Shown here one piece after another: positions 8,465 to 19,314 of a stretch of DNA of 61,104 bases. The notes below the pieces were generated by a model. That model was not told the origin of the DNA, ran no database searches, and worked only from the letters and a program-made list of their open reading frames with translations. A program made the translations under genes and the position numbers. Within the stretch, counting starts at the first letter, position 1, and the number at the start of each line of letters is the position of its first letter. Origin of the DNA: Bacteroidales bacterium (lineage in GTDB: Bacteria; Bacteroidota; Bacteroidia; Bacteroidales; Prolixibacteraceae); contig JAAYAG010000066.1 of assembly GCA_012719495.1 (NCBI GenBank), positions 1 to 61,104 of the forward strand. The letters are read 5' to 3'.

Positions 8465-9037
8465 TTATTTTCTGATGATTTGAATTAAGCCCGAAACACC
8501 CAGTTTAATAATGCTCGAAGGTGGCGGGGTGGTTGTTTCGTCTTGCCGGTATTGCACAATATAGTCGACCTTGTTTTTTATTTCTTCTGAAATTGAGGCA
8601 AAGTTGAGTGGCGAAGGTTGTCCGCTTATGTTTGCCGAAGTGGAGACCAGGGGTTTGCGCATGCGCTGTAGCAGTTGTTGTGTAAAAGCTTCGCGGGTAA
8701 TCCTAATCCCAATGCTCCCGTCGGATGCAATAAGGTTAGGGGCTAGGTTTTTTGCATTGTCGTAAATTATAGTCGTTGGCTTCTCTGCAAATTCAATTAA
8801 ATCCCAGGCAACTTCAGGCATTTCTTCAATGTATGAAAGGATAAAATTGGGATTTTCGAGTAACACCAGCATGCTTTTCGAATCTTCGCGCTGCTTTATC
8901 TCGTAAATTCTTTTAACCGCAGTAACGTTTGTCGCATCGCAGCCAATACCCCAAATGGTGTCGGTGGGGTACAGAATTATTCCCCCTTTTCTGACTGTTT
9001 CGAGAGCCTTGTTTATATCCTCTTTGAAGTCAATCAT
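8465..9037 (-). CDS. tsaC: L-threonylcarbamoyladenylate synthase (Sua5/YciO/YrdC family)
   Basis: A 190-residue single-domain cytoplasmic enzyme that joins threonine, bicarbonate and ATP into threonylcarbamoyl-AMP, the donor for the t6A modification of tRNAs reading ANN codons. Visible motifs are the substrate loop YPTDTIWGIGCDA near residue 23, KQREDSKSMLVLL near 48 (the conserved K-x-R-x-x-x-K-P-L motif with SM in place of PL) and PLVSTSANISG near 130. It has the short TsaC layout with no C-terminal Sua5 domain. The start lies 11 bp past the lysA stop, so it is probably the second gene of a lysA-tsaC transcript. Confidence 0.88.
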   Translation of the reverse strand: MIDFKEDINKALETVRKGGIILYPTDTIWGIGCDATNVTAVKRIYEIKQREDSKSMLVLLENPNFILSYIEEMPEVAWDLIEFAEKPTTIIYDNAKNLAPNLIASDGSIGIRITREAFTQQLLQRMRKPLVSTSANISGQPSPLNFASISEEIKNKVDYIVQYRQDETTTPPPSSIIKLGVSGLIQIIRK

Positions 9038-9048
9038 TTTGCAATAAG

Positions 9049-10314
9049 TTAAACGTCGAATTTTTTTAGCCCGTCGAAATCGAGGGTAGCAAAATAGTCG
9101 TCGATTGTTTCCCGGCGGCGAATTTGCACTACTTCGCCGTTTTCGCGCAGTAACAGCTCGGCCGAACGGGTTTTCCCGTTATAGTTAAAGCCCATTGAGT
9201 GGCCATGAGCACCGGTATCGTGAATCACAACGATGTCGCCACGTTTTATCTCGGGCAACAAGCGGTTTATGGCAAATTTATCGTTGTTTTCGCAAAGCGA
9301 ACCTGTTACATCATACAAGTTGGTGTGTGGCTGATCTTCTTTTCCAAGTACGGTAATATGGTGGTATGCCCCGTATAGCGCCGGGCGCATTAAATTGGCC
9401 ATGCTAGCATCGAGGCCAACATATTTTTTGTAGGTTTCTTTCAGGTGCAGCACTTTCGATACCAGAAAACCGAAAGGCCCGGTAATTGCCCGGCCCGATT
9501 CAAAATAAATCCTGAGGGGGGCTAAGCCGTTGGCTACAATCATCGATTCGTAGCGTTCTTTTATCCCTTTGCTTACCTTTTTCATGTTAACCGGCCTGTG
9601 TTCATTGCGGTAAGGAATTCCTATGCCGCCGCCCAAATTGGCAAATTCGAAACGGATGCCCAGTTCTTTGTGCAGGTCAACAATTAGGTCGAATACAATC
9701 TCGGCTGTTTCGATAAAGTAATCAGGATCGAGTTCGTTGGAAGCGACCATGGTATGAAGGCCAAACCGTTTCACTCCCAACGATTTCAGCTTCTTATATC
9801 CTTCGAAAAGCTGTTCACGGGTGAAGCCATACTTCGAGTCTTCAGGATTTCCAATGATAATGTTTCCACCCTTTAACGCTCCGGGGTTGTACCTGAAGCA
9901 AACCAGATCGGGCATCCCGGTGGTTTCGTTGAGGAAATCGATGTGGCTGATATCGTCGAGGTTGATAATGGCTCCAAGTTCAATGGCTTTTTTGAATTCT
10001 TCGGCGGGAGTATCATTCGAGGTAAACATAATTTCTTCGCCCCGCATGCCCACTTTCTCGGCCAAAAGTAGCTCGGCCATTGAGCTGCAGTCGATACCAA
10101 AGCCTTCTTTGCGCAGAATTTTCATTATGTATGGGTTAGGAGCTGCTTTTATGGCATAAAACTCTTTAAACCCTTCGTTCCATTCGAAGCACTGATTAAA
10201 ATAACGGGCATATTCAACCATCCCTTTTTCATCGTAAATATGAAACGGGGTAGGGTATTTTTCAATTATTTTTTCAAGCTGTTCTTTCGAAAATGGCAAT
10301 GTTTTCCCTTGCAT
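9049..10314 (-). CDS. lysA: Diaminopimelate decarboxylase
   Basis: A 421-residue PLP enzyme that decarboxylates meso-diaminopimelate to lysine, the last step of lysine synthesis. It is a fold-type III alanine-racemase-like barrel with C-terminal sandwich. PLP lysine Lys56 sits in YAIKAAPNP, the phosphate-binding glycines in ANLGGGIGIPY, and the substrate cysteine-glutamate pair in GSLCEN near residues 338-343. The ESGRAITGPFGFLVSKV strand is also typical. dapL at 43759 supplies the upstream aminotransferase, so the DapL variant of the pathway is used. First gene of a probable lysA-tsaC unit, with a TATCTTTG promoter box about 26 nt upstream. Confidence 0.93.
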   Translation of the reverse strand: MQGKTLPFSKEQLEKIIEKYPTPFHIYDEKGMVEYARYFNQCFEWNEGFKEFYAIKAAPNPYIMKILRKEGFGIDCSSMAELLLAEKVGMRGEEIMFTSNDTPAEEFKKAIELGAIINLDDISHIDFLNETTGMPDLVCFRYNPGALKGGNIIIGNPEDSKYGFTREQLFEGYKKLKSLGVKRFGLHTMVASNELDPDYFIETAEIVFDLIVDLHKELGIRFEFANLGGGIGIPYRNEHRPVNMKKVSKGIKERYESMIVANGLAPLRIYFESGRAITGPFGFLVSKVLHLKETYKKYVGLDASMANLMRPALYGAYHHITVLGKEDQPHTNLYDVTGSLCENNDKFAINRLLPEIKRGDIVVIHDTGAHGHSMGFNYNGKTRSAELLLRENGEVVQIRRRETIDDYFATLDFDGLKKFDV

Positions 10315-10339
10315 AATGATATTCTTTTCGATTTTTTGG

Positions 10340-10347
10340 CAAAGATA
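10340..10347 (-). promoter_or_regulatory. -7 box for lysA
   Basis: The minus strand reads TATCTTTG, a match to TAnnTTTG. Transcription would begin near 10334, 20 nt before the lysA ATG. Confidence 0.55.
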
Positions 10348-10465
10348 TCATTTTAACAATTTTATGCCGACCGGGGTCTTGAAGAAACCGAGAAGCACGT
10401 AAGAATTAAAGTTCGCGAAATACTGCACATTCTTTCTGCATGCAAAGCAAAAATTCCTTCTATTG

Positions 10466-10960
10466 CTATTTTAAGCGATTAAGGTATTTCTCCATTTCCC
10501 CGTTACGGATAACTTCATTCAATTTATCAATTCCTTCAGGCATCCTGTAAAAGGAGTCTTTATCATCTACATAGAACTCAACGAAAGGATTTTTATCTAT
10601 TATCCTCGCTTTTAGTGAATCGGAAGGGAATACTCCATTGTATCTATATATCTCTTTAATAGTAATGTTCGAAAAGTAATCGGTATGCCAGATTTCAGAT
10701 CCTTCTGCAATATAGCCTTGTTCAAGTTCCCATCGATAACGATAAATTGTGTCGTTATTATCAAAAATTAAGTCACCTGATGAAAAATCATGGGGATGTT
10801 CTTGAGGTTTACCCCATAGATTTACATATTCAGAATAATCGGCTTTGGTTTTGTAAATTTTAATATGAGTCCGAGGAAATTCAAAATCAAATTCTTTATA
10901 ATCAGAGCAACTGGTTAGGAATAGGATTACTACTATTACGAAAATAGAGTTTGTTTTCAT
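10466..10960 (-). CDS. Hypothetical lipoprotein
   Basis: About 164 residues from the ATG at 10960 (MKTNSIFV), preferred because it places a lipoprotein signal directly at the N terminus: VVILFLTSCSD with the modified Cys near residue 17. The longer frame to 11035 adds a non-signal-like stretch. The mature part is acidic and aromatic-rich, with no motif I recognise. It ends in a charged stretch (EMEKYLNRLK). It is alone between lysA and the ABC permease gene. Confidence 0.6.
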   Translation of the reverse strand: MKTNSIFVIVVILFLTSCSDYKEFDFEFPRTHIKIYKTKADYSEYVNLWGKPQEHPHDFSSGDLIFDNNDTIYRYRWELEQGYIAEGSEIWHTDYFSNITIKEIYRYNGVFPSDSLKARIIDKNPFVEFYVDDKDSFYRMPEGIDKLNEVIRNGEMEKYLNRLK

Positions 10961-11220
10961 GTGTATTTTGCTTGCGCAGATCTTCGATTCCCGACAAATA
11001 GGGACAAGTTGTGTTTGTAACGATGTTCGTTTCATAAATGAAGTTTTTAGTGGTTTGTTACGGAATACATGTTACGTATTTTTTTGGCGAGGCATATTCA
11101 TGGTAAATTTACTAAAAAAAAAGATAATGCCTGTTTTTGGTAGGTTTAAAATTGATTTATCGAAATAGTTCTCAAGTGCATTAGTTGCTATGGTATAAGT
11201 ATTCAATTACATTGAACTAT

Positions 11221-14200
11221 TCATTCATTTCTCAGCGCTTCAACCATTTTTAGTTGGCCAATTTGTCTTGCGGAAATACCAATGATCCAAATCAGGGCAT
11301 TCAGGAAGATGATACCCAAAAGCAGGGCCACAAAGCCTGCTGATACCGGTTGTGCATTGCCGGTAAGTGTTGGCCAAACCGATACCAACGCTGAAACAAA
11401 CCCCCCGGAAATACCAGCGACCAACAGGATGAAGTATTCATATACTACTGACAGGATAATTTGGTTTCGCGAAAAACCTACGGCCAGTAATAATGCAAGT
11501 TCAGACTGGCGCGATAGGAGCGAACGTTGCAATACAATGGCTAAACCTATTGTTCCAATGAGTAAGCCTAATGCCCCTAATGCCAAGAAAATAGACAGGT
11601 ACGTATTTTCAATTGATTTAAAGGTTGCCAGCCGTTCGGCTGTTGGGGTCATCTCCCATCCGTTATCTTTAAAGTATAAGTTTAGTTCGTCGGCTATAGC
11701 TTCTTGATTTTCAATATTTGCATCGATAAGAAAAGCACTTGATCCGCTTGATGCAGGAAAGTTTTTCAAGAACCTCGACTGATCGATTAATACATTGCCT
11801 TGAAAGACCGAAGCGGAAAGCCCGGCCATCAATTTTATTTTAATTTCGTTTCCCGATGAATTTTGATACACGATGGTATCGCCAAGTTTTTTGCCCAGAC
11901 TCCACACTAATACTGTTTGGTCGATTATAGCTGGTATACATTCTCCAATATCTTTTTTCAGAATTGGCCATGGGTTTTCTCGGTCAACTCCCTCGACTGC
12001 GGTTTGAACGGTGAAGCGGTTGTTGAGCAACGAAGCGTCAACGCCAAGAATGCGGGGAGTAGTAATCCTGTTTAGGTTCAGGCAACTGGCGTCGTCACCA
12101 TCGGCGGCACTCATTGCAAGTACCGAAAAATCTTCGCTAAAGCCCTGTTCTTTTCTATAGGTTGTATCATTTAGGTTGTGCAATATGGGCATAGTCGCTT
12201 CGGCCCAAAACAAAAATCCTCCAGTCCCGCTTTTTTTGTTGGCTGCGTTGGCAAACATGTCTTTGCGGTTCATTCCGGTCGATACCACCAAAAAAGTACC
12301 GATTGTAAGCAAAATAATGACAATTAAGCTTCTGTTTCTACTGTATACAAGGTTTTGTGCCGCAAGGCGGAACAGGGTAATGCTCTCTTTATGGGGCTTG
12401 GATTGAGAAAGCATTATGTCGAAAAGAAACAAAAGAGCGAGCAATATGGCGCCTCCTGCCATGAAAAAGTAACCCGCCGAAAGAGGAGCTTTAGTTAGCA
12501 ACGGCATTATAAAAATCACCAGTGGTATGGCAAATAACACTACAGTGCTTGTTTTCTTGATCTGTTGGCTTGAACGACTTGAGGTGACATGTTGTTGTCG
12601 CTGCAATTGAATGGTTTTTAACCGGAATTTTTTGGATAGCACAAAATATATCGTTGCAAAAGAGACAATTACGCTAGCTAGAAAGCCTATAAAAAGAGTA
12701 CCAGGCCGATAATAGCTTACGAGCAAATCTGTTCTGACAATGTCGTTCCAAACTTTGTTAAGGGCATTAAAAACCAATTCGTTGTATGCAATTGCAAAAG
12801 GTATTCCAATAAGTGCTCCTATTATTGAAAGTATAATTCCTTCGGAGTAGATCAATTGCTTGATTTTTTTGTGAGTAAAGCCCAAGGCAGAAAGAGTTCC
12901 AATTTCACGGTTGCGTTTCTCTAATGAAAAAGAAAATAGCAGAATGGTTAGCAGGATTCCGGCAGCAAGGATGAAAAAACTCAATCCTATAAACAGTGAG
13001 CTAAAGTCGGTGCCGTTCTCTGCGGCCTCGAGGCCATTGGTACGCACGTCTTTGAGTTGAATGTCGAAGTTAAATGGGTCGATCTGTTCCGATACTATTT
13101 GGCTGAGCTCTTCTTTTGAAATGTTTTGTTGACTAAACCGGTATGCCGTTGTATTTCCAAATCGGTTGCTCCATAATTCTTGGGCTTCGTGTAAGGAGAC
13201 AAATGCTTTAGGTAATCCTTTGTAGGTGTACCAATACTCTTCGTCGATCTTTCGGATTGTTTTAAGGTTTATGGGAACCCCGGTTTGCCAGTCGCGACAG
13301 TTTTCAGCATCAGAAAGGCCAGGAATATCAGGCATTAGCAATCGGTCGGCGAAATATCCGTTCATTGGCTCAATACGAGACACGATATATTTTTTCGATT
13401 TCTCGTTCAGTTCCCGGAGCGGCCCTATTTCATAGTAGGAAAGAGTTAAACTATCGCCGGGTTTTAGTTTCAAATCGGAAGCCAGCCATTCATTTACGAC
13501 TATTTCGTTGGAATTAAGTGTATTGTCGGGAAGAGATGAGACGAAGGAGTAGGGGGTTTGCCGACCGTTTGCTTGAAATTGGTTTGCAAAATAAGTTAAC
13601 AAAGGTTGATATTCGAGATCCGTGTTTTCGACCAATTGTTCAACGGCATCGTCCATAAAAACCCTTTCGGAGCGCAATTCCCATTCACTCGTTGCACTGG
13701 CATCAACTATTTCCAACCCGGCATCGGCGATGGAGTAAACCTCGCGAATGGCTTCTTCAATATCTTTTTTAGATATAGTTGTATTGATAAATAATACGTT
13801 GGCTTTGTTTTCAACTTCCGAAATTCGGTTAAGTTCATCAATGGGAAGGAAAACATTGTAGGGAGCAGTTTGTGAATTTTGAAGGTTCAACCGGCCCAAT
13901 TGTTCGGCGTTGACAATATTCCCTACTTTTACTCTAAGTGTGACTGTTTGGTTTTCAGAAGAAACAAAAGGTGTATTTGCAGGCAACAGGCTAACTTTTT
14001 CAATTCGAAGTTGAAATTCATCACCAACAGCCAGGTTGAGACGTTGGGCAAGGTTTGGTGAAATACATGTTTGTTCTGTTCCTTTTACCCCGGGGAATGA
14101 ACTGTTGATGCTAAATGCAGAAAAATTTTCGTCGATTCCCCAAAGCTGTACTTTGTTAATTTTTAGTTCTCCGCCATCGGTTTGGGCAATGCTGTTCACC

Positions 14201-14463
14201 TGTAACGCAGCAGAAGTCTCCACTCCTTTTTCGCGCAAACGTGTGGCCAGATCGCGGCTAAAATACCTTTCGCCCGAGACCAGTGCATGGGTTGTATTGC
14301 CAAGTCGGGTTGTCGCGGTTTGCTTCAGGCTGTACTTAACCGAATCGCCAACAATTAGTCCGCCGGTTATAATAGCTGTGCTTAAAGCAATACCAAGCAT
14401 AAGCCAGAAATTGGCCTTGAAGTAGTGGCGAAGCGATTGAAGCAAAAGGGTGCGGTATTTCAT
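11221..14463 (-). CDS. FtsX/MacB-type ABC transporter permease, double-length
   Basis: A 1080-residue inner-membrane protein. One helix at about 17-36 is followed by a large periplasmic region (about 40-480), then a three-helix FtsX unit (about 483-620, with LEKRNREIGTLSALGFTHKKI as the cytoplasmic coupling segment), further helices near 650-730, a second extracytoplasmic region, and a second FtsX unit at about 960-1075 with SRQSELALLLAVGFSRNQI. This tandem layout of about ten helices is the form found in large single-chain lipoprotein/peptide mechanotransmission transporters, which move or release envelope substrates rather than import solutes. The ATPase partner is at 14739-15461, upstream on the same strand with a 275-bp gap. 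The substrate is unknown. Confidence 0.85.
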   Translation of the reverse strand: MKYRTLLLQSLRHYFKANFWLMLGIALSTAIITGGLIVGDSVKYSLKQTATTRLGNTTHALVSGERYFSRDLATRLREKGVETSAALQVNSIAQTDGGELKINKVQLWGIDENFSAFSINSSFPGVKGTEQTCISPNLAQRLNLAVGDEFQLRIEKVSLLPANTPFVSSENQTVTLRVKVGNIVNAEQLGRLNLQNSQTAPYNVFLPIDELNRISEVENKANVLFINTTISKKDIEEAIREVYSIADAGLEIVDASATSEWELRSERVFMDDAVEQLVENTDLEYQPLLTYFANQFQANGRQTPYSFVSSLPDNTLNSNEIVVNEWLASDLKLKPGDSLTLSYYEIGPLRELNEKSKKYIVSRIEPMNGYFADRLLMPDIPGLSDAENCRDWQTGVPINLKTIRKIDEEYWYTYKGLPKAFVSLHEAQELWSNRFGNTTAYRFSQQNISKEELSQIVSEQIDPFNFDIQLKDVRTNGLEAAENGTDFSSLFIGLSFFILAAGILLTILLFSFSLEKRNREIGTLSALGFTHKKIKQLIYSEGIILSIIGALIGIPFAIAYNELVFNALNKVWNDIVRTDLLVSYYRPGTLFIGFLASVIVSFATIYFVLSKKFRLKTIQLQRQQHVTSSRSSQQIKKTSTVVLFAIPLVIFIMPLLTKAPLSAGYFFMAGGAILLALLFLFDIMLSQSKPHKESITLFRLAAQNLVYSRNRSLIVIILLTIGTFLVVSTGMNRKDMFANAANKKSGTGGFLFWAEATMPILHNLNDTTYRKEQGFSEDFSVLAMSAADGDDASCLNLNRITTPRILGVDASLLNNRFTVQTAVEGVDRENPWPILKKDIGECIPAIIDQTVLVWSLGKKLGDTIVYQNSSGNEIKIKLMAGLSASVFQGNVLIDQSRFLKNFPASSGSSAFLIDANIENQEAIADELNLYFKDNGWEMTPTAERLATFKSIENTYLSIFLALGALGLLIGTIGLAIVLQRSLLSRQSELALLLAVGFSRNQIILSVVYEYFILLVAGISGGFVSALVSVWPTLTGNAQPVSAGFVALLLGIIFLNALIWIIGISARQIGQLKMVEALRNE

Positions 14464-14738
14464 GTGTATATAATTATATTAGATTGCTGACTACCTAATG
14501 GATCGAAGCGTGTAACAATGAGCTTCGATGAATGTCCGCATGGAACTCGCAGGGCATATACATATTCTTTTGTGATAGACAACCATGCTCGTTTCATTTA
14601 TAAAAAGTATTTTAAGTTGCAGGCTACATTATTCGTTAAAAGCAATTTGCGTCATAATTCTTTACTTCCTTGTGTGATCATTCCAATCTGGTTCTTACTT
14701 AAATATAGTGTTTACATTAAGCATGATAAAATGCTGTA

Positions 14739-15461
14739 TTATAGATTTTTGTTTGTCAGGATTCCATCGTTGAGTTCATATATTTTATTCATTTTTCGGG
14801 CTAGTTCTATGGAATGGGTTACCACAACCAAGGCGGTTCCCATTTCTTTGTTTAGCTCAAGCAAAAGGTCAATTAGATTCAACGCGTTGTGATGGTCGAG
14901 GGCGCCGGTTGGCTCATCGGCAAGAATAAGCGACGGCTTGTTGACCAACGCACGTACAACTGCAGCCCGTTGGCATTCACCGCCCGAAAGCTCAGAGGGT
15001 TTCTGATGCCGGTATTCCCATATTCCTGTTCGTTTCAATAGTTTTTCGGCTCGTTTTTCAGCTTCTTGGTGGTTGGTATTGGTTGGTAGGGTCGGAATTA
15101 ATACATTTTCCCAAAGAGTACATTGGGGTAAAAGGTGGTGGAGCTGAAAAATCATTCCAATTCTTCTATTTCTGAAATGTGCTAGATCTTGAGTATTAAA
15201 TTTAAGTAAATCAGTTGATTCAAAAAAAATACTTCCTGAATCGGGTTTGTCAAGCGTGGCAATAATGTTGAGCAACGTAGTTTTTCCCGACCCCGATGGC
15301 CCTACAATGGCAAGGGTTTCGCCCGTGGGAATTTCAATCGATACATTGTTTAGCACCATGCGATTCCCGTTTCCCGACGGGTAGCTTTTGCTTACAGATG
15401 CCAGTGAGAGAAGGGGCAGCTGTATTTTTCTCTGTGGATTATTTGTTTCAGTTGTTGTCAT
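14739..15461 (-). CDS. ABC transporter ATP-binding protein (LolD/MacB-like)
   Basis: A 240-residue ATPase with Walker A GPSGSGKTT near residue 54, the LSGGECQR signature near 158, and Walker B SLILADEPTGALDHHN near 178 with catalytic Glu; H-loop VVVTHS follows. The LADEPTGALD form is characteristic of the LolD/MacB/FtsE group that pairs with FtsX-type permeases, matching the protein at 11221-14463. A 275-bp gap, with no gene I can support, separates the two. Transcription probably starts in the divergent interval shared with the ABC-F gene. Confidence 0.92.
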   Translation of the reverse strand: MTTTETNNPQRKIQLPLLSLASVSKSYPSGNGNRMVLNNVSIEIPTGETLAIVGPSGSGKTTLLNIIATLDKPDSGSIFFESTDLLKFNTQDLAHFRNRRIGMIFQLHHLLPQCTLWENVLIPTLPTNTNHQEAEKRAEKLLKRTGIWEYRHQKPSELSGGECQRAAVVRALVNKPSLILADEPTGALDHHNALNLIDLLLELNKEMGTALVVVTHSIELARKMNKIYELNDGILTNKNL

Positions 15462-15591
15462 ACTCTTCTATTTTCTACGGAACCTGGCTGGTTAATTATG
15501 GCAAGATAACAATTCTTCGGCATTTAGGGTTTATGTTTTTTACTTTGCCCGTAGTGGAAACAACCTGATTTAAAAGTAGCTTTAATCTTAA

Positions 15592-17304
<1,713 letters not shown>

Positions 17305-17318
17305 TTTCTTACATTTTC

Positions 17319-19310
17319 TTATTGCCATTTTCCGCCAACGGCATCGGTAGGTGTGCTGGTTCGGTTGTCGTTGTATTTCAATACGATAAAGTAGTAATAC
17401 TGAATATTTTTCTTTGCCGAATTGTCTTCGAACAGGTCAGTTGGTTTTTCAATTTCTTTAAGCAGGATTGGCTCACTGTTTTCTATTGATCTGTAGATGA
17501 GTGAAGAAGATAGGCCGTCAACTAATGGTAAACTCCATTTTAGAATTATTTTTCCATCAGAAGGGATTGCTGTTACGTCTCCTGGTTGTAACAACTTATC
17601 GGTTTTGAAAGCTATCCCGCCAGGCATGCTAATACTGCCAGCATCGAGAGTATCGCTGCCAATGCATTGAATGCGGTATGAATAATACCTGTTTGGCTGC
17701 ACATTGCTGTCGGTGTATGAATTTTGGCTAAAAGAGGTTGTGGCAATTAGTGTTTCGGGTTCTACTTCACTGTTGTTTAGCGTTGCCTTTCGGAAGACAC
17801 GGTATCCCGATATCCCCGCATGAAGGCTGGCTGCATCGGACCAAGTTACCAGAATATTGTCAGCATGTATCATTGCATTAACTTTCTCGGCTACAGGCAA
17901 CCGGCCTCCACTGTACGAGACGCTTACCCTGTCGCTTAGAGGACTGATATTGTACGATGAGTTCACTGATGCTACGGCATAGCTGTAAACCATAGAATTG
18001 ATTGTTTTCGGAAGCGTATCGATATATGTAAGCAGCGAATCGCTCGAAGTAAGCATCCGGGGAAGTTGTTTGAGTGGGGCAACATAGCCGTCGCCACGGA
18101 AAACATAGTAGCTTTTGGTGTCGTATCCGAGCTTCCTGAATTTGAGGGTTACTACATTACCCTCACGTGATGTACTAAGATTTTGAGGGGTGAAAGGATT
18201 CGGTTTCTTTCCTTCGAGAATGGCAGGAACGCGTGCGCTGGGCAGACTTTGCCCAATTCCGGTATTAATAGATATGTAATAATAGTAGGCAATAGATGGC
18301 TGAATGTTTCGGCTGTCGAAATACTCTTTTGTTTTTGGATTTAACGATGTAATGAGCATATATGGTCCATCGTACGAAGCTGAGCGGTAGATGTCGATTG
18401 TATTTGCATTCATTTTATAATTGAAATCCCATTTCAGATTGTTTCCTCCCCTTTCTGGATCGGGAGTAACCTGCAGGTTTGTTACCAATCCTACATCAGC
18501 AGGTTTCGCTAAGAAATGAATATTCAGTGTGTCGGTTGTTTTTCCCAGGTTACCCAACGCATCGTAGGGAAGTGCTACATAGCTGTAAGTTAGTCCTTTT
18601 GATGCATCTTTGTCGGTAAGGACAGCTACCATTTCACCTTTTTGTTGAGTATACATTAGTTCTACCGGTATTTCAGAAAAAGAATTTCGTAAATAAGTAC
18701 TACGGAAAAGTTTAATGCCTGAAATACTGTTTAGGTCATCGATGGAATAGCTAATGCTGATAGATTTTTCTTTTAAAACGAACCTTACCGGACTAATGTT
18801 TGACACTGGTTCTGTAGAAGGAAATTTTACTTTTACTTCGTTACTTGAAAGCACTGTGCCATTGTTTTGTACTTTTCTTACACGGTAGGTGTATGTTCCA
18901 GGCTCTCGTATTTCTTCGTCGAACCAAGCGGTTCTTGCAAGGTACTGGTAACGTGGGTCGATGCTGTAAGCAAATAGAGAATCAACAACATCTGCTTGCT
19001 GTATTGTGTTCCAAACGAATGCTATTACTGTCTTGTCGATTGGTGAAATGATGGCCAATGATTTTGGTAGCTGCATAAAATCGGCCCTGCATTCAGCTTC
19101 ACTTTGTGGTGCTTTTAAGTGAGCAATTGGTTTCCATGTGTCATCTGTTTTGCGTTCAACCACATAGGCAAATTTTTTGGGTATTTCATTTCCGCAGAAA
19201 ATATAGTTACCTGTTTGGTAAGCTTTGCCGGAGGGTTGTGCTTGAGCAAAAGAAATTCCCTGCCATAAGGCAAAAGATAGGAATAACGCTGATATGTGTT
19301 TGATTGTCAT
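17319..19310 (-). CDS. Secreted fibronectin type III-like repeat protein
   Basis: A 663-residue exported protein (signal peptide about 1-23, FALWQGISFAQ). After an N-terminal module of ~160 residues it consists of repeated sandwich domains of about 95 residues, recognisable from recurring strings such as GIKLFRST, TIDIYRSA, SYYVFRGDG, GYRVFRKA and SLIYRSIE, each followed by a Y-x-Y-x-I/V strand (YYYYISI, YSYAVAS, YSYRIQC, YYYFIVL): the fibronectin-III pattern, about five copies. No type IX secretion C-terminal domain is visible. Its start is 4 nt after the stop of the 2598-residue protein, so it is the third gene of the operon and probably a binding partner at the cell surface. Function unknown. 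Confidence 0.75.
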   Translation of the reverse strand: MTIKHISALFLSFALWQGISFAQAQPSGKAYQTGNYIFCGNEIPKKFAYVVERKTDDTWKPIAHLKAPQSEAECRADFMQLPKSLAIISPIDKTVIAFVWNTIQQADVVDSLFAYSIDPRYQYLARTAWFDEEIREPGTYTYRVRKVQNNGTVLSSNEVKVKFPSTEPVSNISPVRFVLKEKSISISYSIDDLNSISGIKLFRSTYLRNSFSEIPVELMYTQQKGEMVAVLTDKDASKGLTYSYVALPYDALGNLGKTTDTLNIHFLAKPADVGLVTNLQVTPDPERGGNNLKWDFNYKMNANTIDIYRSASYDGPYMLITSLNPKTKEYFDSRNIQPSIAYYYYISINTGIGQSLPSARVPAILEGKKPNPFTPQNLSTSREGNVVTLKFRKLGYDTKSYYVFRGDGYVAPLKQLPRMLTSSDSLLTYIDTLPKTINSMVYSYAVASVNSSYNISPLSDRVSVSYSGGRLPVAEKVNAMIHADNILVTWSDAASLHAGISGYRVFRKATLNNSEVEPETLIATTSFSQNSYTDSNVQPNRYYSYRIQCIGSDTLDAGSISMPGGIAFKTDKLLQPGDVTAIPSDGKIILKWSLPLVDGLSSSLIYRSIENSEPILLKEIEKPTDLFEDNSAKKNIQYYYFIVLKYNDNRTSTPTDAVGGKWQ

Positions 19311-19314
19311 AACT

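Noticed and set aside
10959-11168. Plus-strand 69-codon frame upstream of the lipoprotein gene
   Set aside because: Overlaps the lipoprotein start antisense and ends in a Lys-rich, AT-rich stretch without protein-like features.
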